A stretch of DNA of 57,664 nucleotides from Clostridiaceae bacterium. Its GTDB lineage: Bacteria > Bacillota > Clostridia > Acetivibrionales > DUMB01. A model generated the notes under the pieces. The model was given only the letters and a program-made list of their open reading frames with translations, had not been told where the DNA came from and made no database searches. The translations under genes and the position numbers were made by a program. The DNA is taken from the NCBI GenBank assembly GCA_012840085.1, contig DUMB01000095.1, positions 1-57,664 on the forward strand, given 5' to 3'. Positions 9,001 to 17,661 of this stretch are shown in pieces (the first letter of the stretch is position 1; every line of letters begins with the position of its first letter).

Positions 9001-11664
9001 TTACGCCTCCAGTGCCAGGTGCCTGGCATCCGGCTTCTGCTCTTTAGCCATCTCTACATCACGGCTCTTGCAGGTAAAAAGCAGAATCTGCCTGTCAGAT
9101 GAAAGTTTGTCCAATAACCTGAAGGCCTCCATGCTTCTCACATCATCATAGAATGCAAAGGTTTCATCCATAATAAGCGGCAGTTTTTCCCCGTTTGTTA
9201 TTAATTCCGCCATGGCTATTCTTAAAGCAAAATATATTTGCTCCACCGTTCCACAGCTTAGCAGTTCTGAGGATATAACACCAAGAGTCTCCGGTGATAC
9301 CGTTTTAAGTAAAAGGTTATCGTCGGCACGGAGCTCTTTATACCTTCCGGACGTTATACTGCTGATGATATCACTCATCCTTGAATTAAGCAGAGGAACA
9401 AAATTTCTTTGCAAATCAATGCTTGCTTCAGCCATTACATCAATGGCAATTCTCAGGGCCTCACCCTTCTCCTCCAGTTCTCTCTTCTCTTGCTCGAGTT
9501 CCTCCAGTTGTTCCTGTATGCCCTGTATCTCTTCGTCATCCGGAATACCTTTAAGCAAGGTCTCGTATTCCTTTATAATAAGCGCCAGTTCGTTATTTTG
9601 TCTGCTTACACCTTCATATTCCAGTTTCCAGCATTCTTCCATATCCTCCAATGCCTGTCCGCTGTCAGTCTGTGCCAATAGTGTAAAATATGGCTTTTCA
9701 AAGCATATATTCTTGAATTGCTGTGATGCTGCCTCTATTATATTACCAATACCCGCATCCCTTTCGTACACTTTTCGGGATATATCTTTTATAACAAAAT
9801 CCAGTTCTTCACTGCTTTCGCACTTCCTCATGCATATTGAAGAAACACTGCTGAAAAGTGATGCAAGGGTACTTTCCAAATCCCCGGCTCTCTTTGACAG
9901 GTACTCAGCAGCAGTTTCGATTTCCTTATATCTTGCCATAGCCGCCTTAAATTCGTTTATGTGTCTTTCTTTTACGTCCTCAATGTCACTCTCTATTATT
10001 CCCGCTGCCAAAAGCTTCTCAATGATCTCCTTCTTTAACCTGTAAATTGATTCAGCATTTATCCTGTAACTCTCTTCCATATGCTCAATTTCACTGTTCA
10101 ACATTGTTAAATGCTGTATCAGGCCGTCACACGATGCTTTGGCTGCAATAAAGTCTTCAATGCTTGCCACGCCGGCCTTGTCCAATATTTCATTAAGAGA
10201 TTTCTCCTTTTCAGCTATTTTTTTTGCTATATTGTCAGCCGCTTCATCCTCCTTTTTTTTCATGTCCTTCATATTTGAAATATCCCTGCCCAGCCTTATC
10301 CACCTGTAAGCCTGCACTGCTGCCAAAGCAAGCAAAAACAATGCTGCTGCAAACATGGGCATAGCCGGTACTTCTGCAAATATTCCCTTGCCGCCGTTTA
10401 TACCTAAAACTGTACAAATAGCTGTAAGCACCGTTAATACAAAGAATGCTGCTGTTGAAATATTCTTCTTTTTCTCTTTCTGTCTCAGTTCCCTATGCGC
10501 ATAATTAGATACAAATATTTTCTGCTCATTTCTAAGATTATCTATTTCCTTTCGCAGGGAAAGCAGCTGCTTGTCTGAGTTTTCATTAAGGACAGCAAGT
10601 TTTCTGAAGGGCTCTATCCTGCTTTCCAGCTCTAAACAGTGTTGCTTTTTAGCTTCAATTGAATGTTCCAGGCTGTCATTTTCCTTTTGCAACAGCCTGA
10701 GCTCATGGTATTTTATATTTAAGTCATCCCCGCACTCATCACTGTAATGTGAAAATGCAGCAAGCTGCCTGCGGGTTTCACAAAGCTCGCACAGCTTTTC
10801 TTTTGTTTCTGCAAGCTCCTTTTCTATAGAAAGGATTTTTCCCTCAGCCTCTTTCAAAGCGGCAAGCTTGTCCTTATATCCTTCAGCCTCTTTCATCAGG
10901 CTTATTATCTTTCCCACTTCCGCCAGGGCTTTCATTCTATCCTCAACACAGTTTTTTTCAAAAAGTGCGTCATTCAGCCGGCTTTGAGTGGTCAAAAATG
11001 ATTCCTTTTTATTAATCAGACTTGTTCTTCGTTCTTTTAGTTCCAATATTTTTTTAACTACCTTATCCAGTGGACGCTCAGTGGTTTTTTCATTGCCAAC
11101 ATAGTTCTTTAATGCTTCCTTCAACACCTGCCGGGCTTTTTTATATGATACGTCCTCAAAGCCGGTCTGGTGCACATTAACAAGTCTGCTGATAAGTTCC
11201 CTGCTGCCGCTGTCATCTATACGTGTGTTCATCTGCCTTATTAATGCAGTTTTTTCAAAGCACACATCGTTCAGCCCGATATGCCTTTCTGCAAATTGAA
11301 CCCCTGTCTCTCTGGACACAGTAAAAGTTCCGGTTATATCATTGAAATGGGCATCAAATACTCTGGCAGAGCCTGTGTCAAAATCTCTTTCCACCCTGTA
11401 ACGTTCACCATTGTCAAGGGTATATTCCATAACACCGCCGTAGATTCCGTTATCCCAGGGTTTGTATCTCTTTAGTGGCGGAAGAATACCATCTTTTGTC
11501 TTTCTTCCCCCCTTCAGGCCAAACAGCATGCCTCTGATAAACCACCAAAGGGTGCTCTTTCCTGCCTCATTACATCCATATATAATATTTAAGCCATTGG
11601 AAAGCTCAATAGTCTTATCTCTTATTTTCCCAAAACCCGTTATCTGAAGCTTGTTTATATGCAT
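9001..11664 (-). CDS. YhaN/SbcC-like coiled-coil ATPase
   Basis: An 887-residue SMC/Rad50-like ATPase. The N-terminal half-site has Walker A YGCNEAGKST (residues 29-38). Long coiled coils fill about 190-395 and 455-765, interrupted by two hydrophobic segments near 400-455. The C-terminal half-site has the signature LSCGTVEQIYFALR and Walker B PLIMDETFAFYDD. The metallophosphoesterase partner gene overlaps it by 10 bp upstream (yhaO-yhaN arrangement). Family members process DNA ends or palindromes; the hydrophobic hairpin suggests membrane contact (inference). Start ATG 11664 is inside the partner's 3' end, implying translational coupling. Confidence 0.85.
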   Translation of the reverse strand: MHINKLQITGFGKIRDKTIELSNGLNIIYGCNEAGKSTLWWFIRGMLFGLKGGRKTKDGILPPLKRYKPWDNGIYGGVMEYTLDNGERYRVERDFDTGSARVFDAHFNDITGTFTVSRETGVQFAERHIGLNDVCFEKTALIRQMNTRIDDSGSRELISRLVNVHQTGFEDVSYKKARQVLKEALKNYVGNEKTTERPLDKVVKKILELKERRTSLINKKESFLTTQSRLNDALFEKNCVEDRMKALAEVGKIISLMKEAEGYKDKLAALKEAEGKILSIEKELAETKEKLCELCETRRQLAAFSHYSDECGDDLNIKYHELRLLQKENDSLEHSIEAKKQHCLELESRIEPFRKLAVLNENSDKQLLSLRKEIDNLRNEQKIFVSNYAHRELRQKEKKKNISTAAFFVLTVLTAICTVLGINGGKGIFAEVPAMPMFAAALFLLALAAVQAYRWIRLGRDISNMKDMKKKEDEAADNIAKKIAEKEKSLNEILDKAGVASIEDFIAAKASCDGLIQHLTMLNSEIEHMEESYRINAESIYRLKKEIIEKLLAAGIIESDIEDVKERHINEFKAAMARYKEIETAAEYLSKRAGDLESTLASLFSSVSSICMRKCESSEELDFVIKDISRKVYERDAGIGNIIEAASQQFKNICFEKPYFTLLAQTDSGQALEDMEECWKLEYEGVSRQNNELALIIKEYETLLKGIPDDEEIQGIQEQLEELEQEKRELEEKGEALRIAIDVMAEASIDLQRNFVPLLNSRMSDIISSITSGRYKELRADDNLLLKTVSPETLGVISSELLSCGTVEQIYFALRIAMAELITNGEKLPLIMDETFAFYDDVRSMEAFRLLDKLSSDRQILLFTCKSRDVEMAKEQKPDARHLALEA

Positions 11665-12842
11665 ATTTCGCCCCGCTCCAAAGCCTCTATTCCATAGTAT
11701 AGTGCCTTTTTAAGAAGTCTTACTCTGGCTTCATCCGTGCTTTCATCAATCATTGAAAGAATTTTACGGACATACAGTCCTTTAAGACCGAGCTCTTTTG
11801 AAATCTGAACAAAATTGTAATCGGGCTCCGTAAAATCCTTTATTTTTATAAAGTAAGCCCTGTCCATTATATAGGACTTTACAAGCTGGCTGTCTATTCT
11901 GAAGCTGTAGTCGGTATATCCTTTCAATACTATATTAAGCAGACTGTTTCTATAATCCTTATCCCCCAAAGTTTCAAGAATTCTTTTGCTCACCTGCTCG
12001 TCACTGCAACATCCGTCTATATTAACTTCAATCTCCTCATAAGTCTTACAGTTAAGCTTTATAAACTTCCAGTCAATTTTTGATATGGAATTTTCGTCTT
12101 TTAAAATTGAGCCCACAATAACGCCATGCTCGCCCATCTCATCAAAACCAAGAGGTTCCGGGCTTCCCGGATTAAAAATATTGCCCCGTACACCTTGTGC
12201 TTCTATCCTGTTGTGGAAATGCCCCAGAGCAATATAATCCATGCCCAGCCTGTCAAGTTCTTCACTCCTGACCGGGTTGTAGTTTTTGTCTCCTATATCC
12301 ATGTCCAATGTGCCATGGCAAAGGAGAATATTTATGTATAGCTCTGTATTTTCAATACATGATTCTGCATTTTCATCAAATCCACGGCTTATGCCCTTAA
12401 GTCCATTGCTTATACCCTTATCTTTAAAACTGTTGTCATACCCGATGCCATAGACAATGGTATCAATATCCTCAAACCTGGCAAAGGCGTTTTCCTCCGT
12501 TAGTATATAAACATTATCAGCCCAGTTAAAATTCCTGTAATAAGAGTTGGCAGTATTCGGGTCGTGATTTCCCGGTATAATAACTACCTTTATTTCAGGA
12601 ATTTCATTGAAGCAATCGTTTATGAAACAAATGGTAGACTTTCGAACATAATGATGCTCATAGAGGTCTCCACTTATGAGAAGCAAGTCAACCTTTTCGC
12701 TCTTCGCTGTTTCGGTAATCCTTCTGAAAGTAAGTTTCAAATCCTGCCTACGTTCGGAGGACTTCCCTTCTTCCGTGCCAAGAGAAGTAAAAGGTGCATC
12801 CAGGTGGATATCAGCACAATGCAGGAATTTTACCGTTTTCAT
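11655..12842 (-). CDS. YhaO/SbcD-like DNA repair metallophosphoesterase
   Basis: A 395-residue calcineurin-like phosphoesterase. Metal-binding motifs are in order: CADIHLDAPF (about residue 9), ISGDLYEH (about 55), IPGNHDP (about 88), LLCHGTLD (about 175) and LGHFHNR (about 205). It pairs with the downstream YhaN-like ATPase (10-bp overlap), forming an SbcCD/Mre11-Rad50-like nuclease. ATG 12842 is chosen because AAGGTG lies about 8 nt upstream; GTG 12851 and ATG 12848 are too close to it. The C-terminal 150 residues resemble the capping region of the YhaO subfamily. Confidence 0.87.
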   Translation of the reverse strand: MKTVKFLHCADIHLDAPFTSLGTEEGKSSERRQDLKLTFRRITETAKSEKVDLLLISGDLYEHHYVRKSTICFINDCFNEIPEIKVVIIPGNHDPNTANSYYRNFNWADNVYILTEENAFARFEDIDTIVYGIGYDNSFKDKGISNGLKGISRGFDENAESCIENTELYINILLCHGTLDMDIGDKNYNPVRSEELDRLGMDYIALGHFHNRIEAQGVRGNIFNPGSPEPLGFDEMGEHGVIVGSILKDENSISKIDWKFIKLNCKTYEEIEVNIDGCCSDEQVSKRILETLGDKDYRNSLLNIVLKGYTDYSFRIDSQLVKSYIMDRAYFIKIKDFTEPDYNFVQISKELGLKGLYVRKILSMIDESTDEARVRLLKKALYYGIEALERGEICI

Positions 12843-13020
12843 CCCCATCACACCTTTTTTGATTTATCACCGTTTTAATTTATTATTATATTTTGTATGT
12901 GATAATACTTTGCAAGCGCACAAACATTGATTATCAAATATAAGTATATTGTATCAGAAATAAATAAGGAATTGAAGAAACGACCATGCTAATTTTCACT
13001 GGAAGAATTATACTTGTGGG

Positions 13021-13190
13021 TTTCTATACGGAGTTTCTATAAGGATTTTCTATAAAGAGTTTTTATAAGGAATTTCCATGCTGGATTTCTTTACAGAATT
13101 TCAGCACCGAATTTCCACGTATTTCCATAATGAATCTTTATACTGGTTTTTATACTGAATTTTTATAATAATTTTTATACTGAATTTCAT
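13021..13190. repeat. 13-bp minisatellite, about 13 units
   Basis: TTTCTAT-type units begin at 13021, 13034, 13047, 13060, 13073, 13086, 13099 and 13112 (exact 13-bp steps), then 13122, 13135, 13147, 13160, 13172 and 13185. Early units read like TTTCTATAAGGAA and late units like TTTTTATACTGAA. The array fills most of the 344-bp gap between acpS and the yhaO-like gene and runs into the acpS stop codon. No start codon with a ribosome-binding site is present. Confidence 0.85.
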
Positions 13191-13573
13191 TTCTGAAGCT
13201 CAAAAACTACATAGGCTACCGCATAGTCATTGCAATGAGACAGGCTTATGGAGATATCCACACCGTTTATGCTGTAAAACAGCTCTTTTGCCTTATCAGA
13301 TAGTACAACGTTTGGCTTTCCCTTTTCATCGTTTACAACTTCTATATCCTTCCAGGAAATGTATTGGCCAATACCCGTGCCAAACGCCTTTGAAACAGCC
13401 TCTTTAGCCGCAAATCTGGCAGCATAGCTTTGGTATTTCGCAGATTTCTTGCTTTCGCAGTATTCAATTTCCTTCTCTGTAAAAACCCTATTTTTAAAAG
13501 CTTCCCCTCCGTTTTCCAGAGATTGTCTTATCCTGCTGACTTCAACTATGTCAACTCCACAGCAAACGCCCAT
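13187..13573 (-). CDS. acpS: Holo-[acyl-carrier-protein] synthase
   Basis: A 128-residue protein of normal AcpS length. Hallmarks: CGVDIVEVSRI at the N-terminus (Mg-binding Asp), FTEKEIEYC, and ARFAAKEAVSKAFG (conserved Glu/Lys). It transfers 4'-phosphopantetheine from CoA to apo-ACP in the cytoplasm. It lies 12 bp downstream of a membrane coiled-coil gene and is the last gene of a run beginning with the AAA+ ATPase at 17059. Its stop codon is embedded in the first unit of the 13-bp minisatellite. Confidence 0.93.
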   Translation of the reverse strand: MGVCCGVDIVEVSRIRQSLENGGEAFKNRVFTEKEIEYCESKKSAKYQSYAARFAAKEAVSKAFGTGIGQYISWKDIEVVNDEKGKPNVVLSDKAKELFYSINGVDISISLSHCNDYAVAYVVFELQK

Positions 13574-13585
13574 TACTACCCCCTA

Positions 13586-14371
13586 CTATGCGTTAACTCT
13601 GTTTCTGCGTCTTTCTTCAAGCACATTGTCAAGAGCCGTCGCTTCATTAACAGCAGTTTCAAGTGTTTCCAACATTTCTTCAGTTTCTATGCTGGACATA
13701 ATCTGGTGCTTGAACATATGGACGGTACTTTCCATATAATCAAGCTTGGTGCCTATTCTCTCAATCTCCGCCTTTTCTTCCTTCAGGCGGTTTACTATTT
13801 TCTCATCCATTTCAATAACTTTCTTCAGATCTTCGGCAGCATTTGCATCGTTCACAAAATTGAGTTTCCGCATATTCTTATTTATTCTTTCAATTACTTC
13901 GCTCACATCTACATTGCTTAGTTCCCTGCTCCTTATGCAGAAGTTGGTGAGAAGCTTGATATAACTGATAACCAGGTTCAACGTCTGCTCAACTATCTTC
14001 TCCTTAAGAAAGCTCTTCTCGCCTCTGAAAAAAGAGTCTACTATTGCATTCTTGTTTTCAATAACCTTATTCAGCTTTTGGCTGTAAGTCGCATTGGTAT
14101 GCTTCTTTGCCTGTGCAGCAAGCTTCAGGCACTTATAATTGAGATCCTGAATTTGCTTTATCTTCTGCTTTTGCCTAAACTCTTCATGGAACTTTTTGCT
14201 GCCCAGGCTCTGAATTACAGAAATAATATATACACCCAAAGCCGCAGGATATGCAATTGATTGTATATCCGGGATAGCATCTGCCGCAAAAAAGGCTACT
14301 CCCAGCGCAACCAACAGAATTCCCAAATTTCTTAATCTGAATAGAGCACTTGCCAACAACCTGGATTTCAT
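13586..14371 (-). CDS. Two-TM coiled-coil membrane protein (PspA-linked)
   Basis: A 261-residue protein with two hydrophobic segments (about residues 15-33 and 40-57), then an entirely helical cytoplasmic part with coiled-coil stretches (about 60-105, 145-235) and a basic C-terminus (EERRRNRVNA). I do not recognise a named family with confidence; a distant XpaC/TelA-like resemblance is possible. Its position 92 bp after a PspA/IM30-type gene and in line with an AAA+ ATPase suggests it is the membrane anchor or receptor of that module (inference). It is followed 12 bp later by acpS. Confidence 0.7.
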   Translation of the reverse strand: MKSRLLASALFRLRNLGILLVALGVAFFAADAIPDIQSIAYPAALGVYIISVIQSLGSKKFHEEFRQKQKIKQIQDLNYKCLKLAAQAKKHTNATYSQKLNKVIENKNAIVDSFFRGEKSFLKEKIVEQTLNLVISYIKLLTNFCIRSRELSNVDVSEVIERINKNMRKLNFVNDANAAEDLKKVIEMDEKIVNRLKEEKAEIERIGTKLDYMESTVHMFKHQIMSSIETEEMLETLETAVNEATALDNVLEERRRNRVNA

Positions 14372-14463
14372 AATTACCCTCGCAAATTATAATTAAATGT
14401 AATTTCAGTTAATGTAATTCCAATTCAATGCTGCATTCATTAATTAGCGTAAATTTTTATATA

Positions 14464-15192
14464 TTAATTCTGAGCCTTGTTTTCGATCTTTTCCTTTACT
14501 TCAAAGCCCTCACTACCGCTAAGCATTGCCTCAGCCCTGGCCTTTGCCCTTTCTCTGGCGGAATTCATATCAAGCCTTTTGAGCTTCATTTCCATGTTCG
14601 TATCATTCAGAGATTCAATGGCATTCGCTCTTGCCGTTTTCTTATTGACAATCTCTCTTGCTCTTTCCATGCTTTCATTGACACTTCCGATCTTACTGTT
14701 CTTGGAAGTATACTGTGCATTTACGGAGTTTATATTTTCTCTGAGAGTAGCCATTTTTGCCTGAGATTTGAGCATCTTCAATTCATTAAGTTTGGCATTC
14801 ATCTCAGATTCAAATATCTTATAATCTTCACGTATTCTCGCAACTTCCTCCATTGCTTTGTCGTAAGTTGCCTTGTGAGTCTCATAAGTGTTTTGGTACT
14901 CTTCTTCCTGAACCAGAAGTTCAACCAGCAAATCCTTGTCTCCCTGTTTTTGTGCAGCCTCTACTCTCGCTCTGACTGCATTGAGATTCTTTTCAGCATT
15001 TTTCATTTCTATTTTAATCAATTCTGCATTTGTCTGAATTTCTATTATTTGCTGCTCCGCTTCTTTTCTTGCCTTCTCAATCCTGTTTTTTATATCTTCA
15101 AAAAGAACCTCTGGATTTTTTTCCTCAATACCTCCAACAAATAAACCAAAGAATCCGCGAATCAAAGATCCAAGTCTGCTAAAAAAACCCAT
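14464..15192 (-). CDS. PspA/IM30 (ESCRT-III-like) family protein
   Basis: A 242-residue, almost wholly helical protein. It starts with the short amphipathic helix typical of PspA/Vipp1 (MGFFSRLGSLIRGFFGLF), then NPEVLFEDIKNRIEKARKE and long coiled coils through about residue 170, ending in a charged tail. PspA/Vipp1 proteins polymerise on membranes, repair stressed membranes and share the fold of eukaryotic ESCRT-III. Ribosome-binding site AGGAGG is upstream of ATG 15192. Its neighbours are an AAA+ ATPase upstream and a two-TM coiled-coil protein downstream, not the enterobacterial pspBC set. Divergent from canonical PspA, so exact subfamily is uncertain. Confidence 0.82.
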   Translation of the reverse strand: MGFFSRLGSLIRGFFGLFVGGIEEKNPEVLFEDIKNRIEKARKEAEQQIIEIQTNAELIKIEMKNAEKNLNAVRARVEAAQKQGDKDLLVELLVQEEEYQNTYETHKATYDKAMEEVARIREDYKIFESEMNAKLNELKMLKSQAKMATLRENINSVNAQYTSKNSKIGSVNESMERAREIVNKKTARANAIESLNDTNMEMKLKRLDMNSARERAKARAEAMLSGSEGFEVKEKIENKAQN

Positions 15193-15424
15193 GATAACAG
15201 CCTCCTGTTTTATAATTTTGAACTTTTGTGCAAAGTGATTATGATAGCATTGTAGGGAGCTTCAGATCTATTTCATTGCCTCTTACGCCCGCAACTCCTG
15301 CTATCGAAATGCCAGCACAACAAGTTAGATTAACTAAACTCGTTTCTTATGAATAATTTATAACAAATAAAGTCTATTGTAAAGTCATAATGGCATAATA
15401 TTGTAACAGTCGCAGTTTTTTGTT

Positions 15425-17059
15425 TTACCCGCCATACATATTAAAATCCTGCTGGGAAAACGTATTTCCACACAGATCCTTGTATTTATCCGGCAGTAAA
15501 TCTTTGTCGTCACATTCTTCAATTGCAAGCATTGTCATAAACTGTACCTGCTGAGTACTTGGCCTGCACCTTTCTATAGCTTCTTCAAGTATTCCGGATG
15601 TCAGTATGGTTCCCTCGGTATCGTCTTCATTAGCCAGCTCATATGCCTTTCTGACTACTATTTCAATTTCAGCACCTGTATAGTTATCCGTCTTTTCAGC
15701 AAAAGGCATGAAATCTGTTATATCCGTCTCAAATTTATATTTCTCTATCATTATTCTGAATATTTCAGCTCTTTCCTCCAATTCAGGCAGAAGTATCGGT
15801 ATCTTTTTATCAAACCTTCCTGCCCTTTTCAATGCCGGATCAAGCAAATCCGGCCTGTTTGTAGCAGCAATAAAAATGACCTTTCCTCTATTATTTGTAT
15901 TACCCGTAAACTGCAAAAATTCACTGAAAATATTTCGACTTACACCGCTGTCCCCGCTGTCGCCCCTCCTGAATGTAGTATCTATCTCATCAACAAATAC
16001 TATTACCGGCTGCTGGGACTGTGCCCCCAAAAGACACTTTTTGAAATTTCTCTCGCTTTCGCCGACATACTGTCCCAAAATCCTGGCCATGTCTATTTTC
16101 ACGCAGTTGAATCCGCTGGCCTTGGCCAGAGCATTGACCAGAAGAGTTTTTCCTGTACCCGAAGGACCACATAGCAGTATTCCCATAGGTACTCTCCTTA
16201 AATCGCCCTTCTTTATCGGCTGTATCACATTTTTCAACAGGTAGTTTTTCGCCTTTTCCATGCCCCCGATATCCTCGAAGCCTATCTCCGGATATATAAA
16301 TTCAAGTACGTCGCCATATTCCTTTTTAAGTACTGAATGTTTTTTCTCCTTGATAAACTCAAAGCTTATGGGTACGTCTTCTGCTTCAGCCTTCAGCTTT
16401 ATATCCTTTATGGCCTTTTTGCTCAGTCCTGATGATAGTTTGGCAAATTCATCGATTGTAATGTTTGTCTTAACCTTTCCATCCCTCAGAAGATACTCAA
16501 TATAACTCCTTCGTTCATTAACATCGGGAAGCTGAACAAGTATGGGCTCCACCTTGTAAGATGATTTTAGTATTTCCCTGCTCACATCCACCAAATTGTC
16601 CGACAGCATGAAAATACAGCTGCCCACTGCTGAAATTTTTGTGTTTACCGACCATTCACTGAGCCATATTAATGCAATCCTCTCCTCATAAGAAAGGCTG
16701 CCAATGTTGCCTGAAGGTATTATTTTGTCCACGTGATCGATAAATAATGCCATCTTCGTATTTTTCAGCGCCATGTCTATATATTGGAATATTTTTGACG
16801 GCATTGCATGAAAAATGCCCGCCGCTTCATTGGCTGTAATAATATTGAACTCCTTTTCCATTCCGGGCTCAAGGAAAGTCAATCCTCTTGAAATATCATA
16901 AAAAGCAACAATGGAAAAATTCCTCTGTTTTATAAATTCCTCATAAATATATCTGTCAATGTATCTATAATTATCTACTACATCTCTCACATTAAAATAA
17001 AACAAGAATTCATGTGAAATACCTGCTTTATATTTATTTAAAAATTCCTCGTACCACAT
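15425..17059 (-). CDS. Tandem AAA+ ATPase, degenerate first domain (Ycf46/Vps4-like)
   Basis: A 544-residue protein. Residues 1-200 look like an AAA domain that has lost Walker A but keeps a Walker-B-like ALFIDHVDKI (104-113) and a sensor-like FMLSDNLVD. Residues 250-500 are an intact classical AAA domain: Walker A GPSGTGKT (298-305), Walker B IVFVDEID (353-360), sensor AATNRPD (398-404), arginine fingers in KRAGRFD (R412, R415), and a YTGAEIE sensor-2 helix. The arrangement resembles Ycf46-type proteins, and the active domain resembles Vps4/Cdc48-class remodellers. A PspA/IM30-type gene follows 232 bp downstream. Start ATG has GGAGGTAGGAA upstream. Role as a PspA-polymer remodeller is inference. 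Confidence 0.8.
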   Translation of the reverse strand: MWYEEFLNKYKAGISHEFLFYFNVRDVVDNYRYIDRYIYEEFIKQRNFSIVAFYDISRGLTFLEPGMEKEFNIITANEAAGIFHAMPSKIFQYIDMALKNTKMALFIDHVDKIIPSGNIGSLSYEERIALIWLSEWSVNTKISAVGSCIFMLSDNLVDVSREILKSSYKVEPILVQLPDVNERRSYIEYLLRDGKVKTNITIDEFAKLSSGLSKKAIKDIKLKAEAEDVPISFEFIKEKKHSVLKKEYGDVLEFIYPEIGFEDIGGMEKAKNYLLKNVIQPIKKGDLRRVPMGILLCGPSGTGKTLLVNALAKASGFNCVKIDMARILGQYVGESERNFKKCLLGAQSQQPVIVFVDEIDTTFRRGDSGDSGVSRNIFSEFLQFTGNTNNRGKVIFIAATNRPDLLDPALKRAGRFDKKIPILLPELEERAEIFRIMIEKYKFETDITDFMPFAEKTDNYTGAEIEIVVRKAYELANEDDTEGTILTSGILEEAIERCRPSTQQVQFMTMLAIEECDDKDLLPDKYKDLCGNTFSQQDFNMYGG

Positions 17060-17374
17060 TTCCTACCTCCATTCATTTTGCCTGCTTGTCCTTTATTCTT
17101 CTTAATTATTATACGATAGTTGTGCCAAAAAGTATGTTTATTTAAGAATAATTTCACTCCTTAAGAATAATTTGTATATGTAGACTTTAATACTACATAC
17201 CATATTACAACACTCTATAGTTTATGTCAATAATAATGAAATTCAATAATAATTAAAAATGGTATTTTATGTGGACTATGTTTTTCAATAATATTTTAAA
17301 AGCAAAAGACTAAAACTATAAAAAGTGAGATTTGAAAACTGTCCCCATATAAAATAATTACACAGGAGGAAAAT
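17060..17374. other. AT-rich divergent promoter region
   Basis: A 315-bp gap between the divergent AAA+ ATPase and HMA-domain genes. It is AT-rich and contains one REP-like AACTGTCCCC (17337-17346) just before the ribosome-binding site of the HMA gene. No operator or RNA element is recognisable. Confidence 0.4.
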
Positions 17375-17581
17375 ATGGAAACAGTAACTTTTAATGTGCC
17401 TTCAATAACATGCAGCAATTGCTCCAACAAAATACAAAGTGCCTTAGGCTCCATGCAAGGCGTGAATAATGTAGCAATAGACCTAAAGACTCAATCAGTT
17501 CAGGTAGAATACAATCCTGACACAATAAATCCCCAGGAAATCAAAAAGGAAATAACAACCATGGGGTATGAAGTAATTTAA
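17375..17581 (+). CDS. Heavy-metal-associated (CopZ-like) domain protein
   Basis: A 68-residue single HMA domain with metal-binding motif ITCSNCSNKI (CxxC, about residues 13-16) and the usual beta-alpha-beta spacing to the end (GYEVI). Such proteins bind Cu(I) or another soft metal and pass it to P-type ATPases. No ATPase or metal regulator is adjacent, so the partner lies elsewhere. AGGAGG is 6-8 nt before ATG. A bidirectional terminator (17625-17655) separates it from the convergent GntR gene. Confidence 0.85.
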   Translation: METVTFNVPSITCSNCSNKIQSALGSMQGVNNVAIDLKTQSVQVEYNPDTINPQEIKKEITTMGYEVI

Positions 17582-17624
17582 AAAGGCAGATTGCACCTTC
17601 CAAGGCATTGCAAGGCAAATAATA

Positions 17625-17655
17625 AAAACAGCCAGTATATTTCACTGGCTGTTTT
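17625..17655. terminator. Bidirectional rho-independent terminator
   Basis: Perfect 12-bp stem AAAACAGCCAGT (17625-17636) with its complement (17644-17655). A- and T-runs on the two sides serve both the HMA gene (+) and the GntR gene (-). Confidence 0.85.
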
Positions 17656-17661
17656 GCCATA

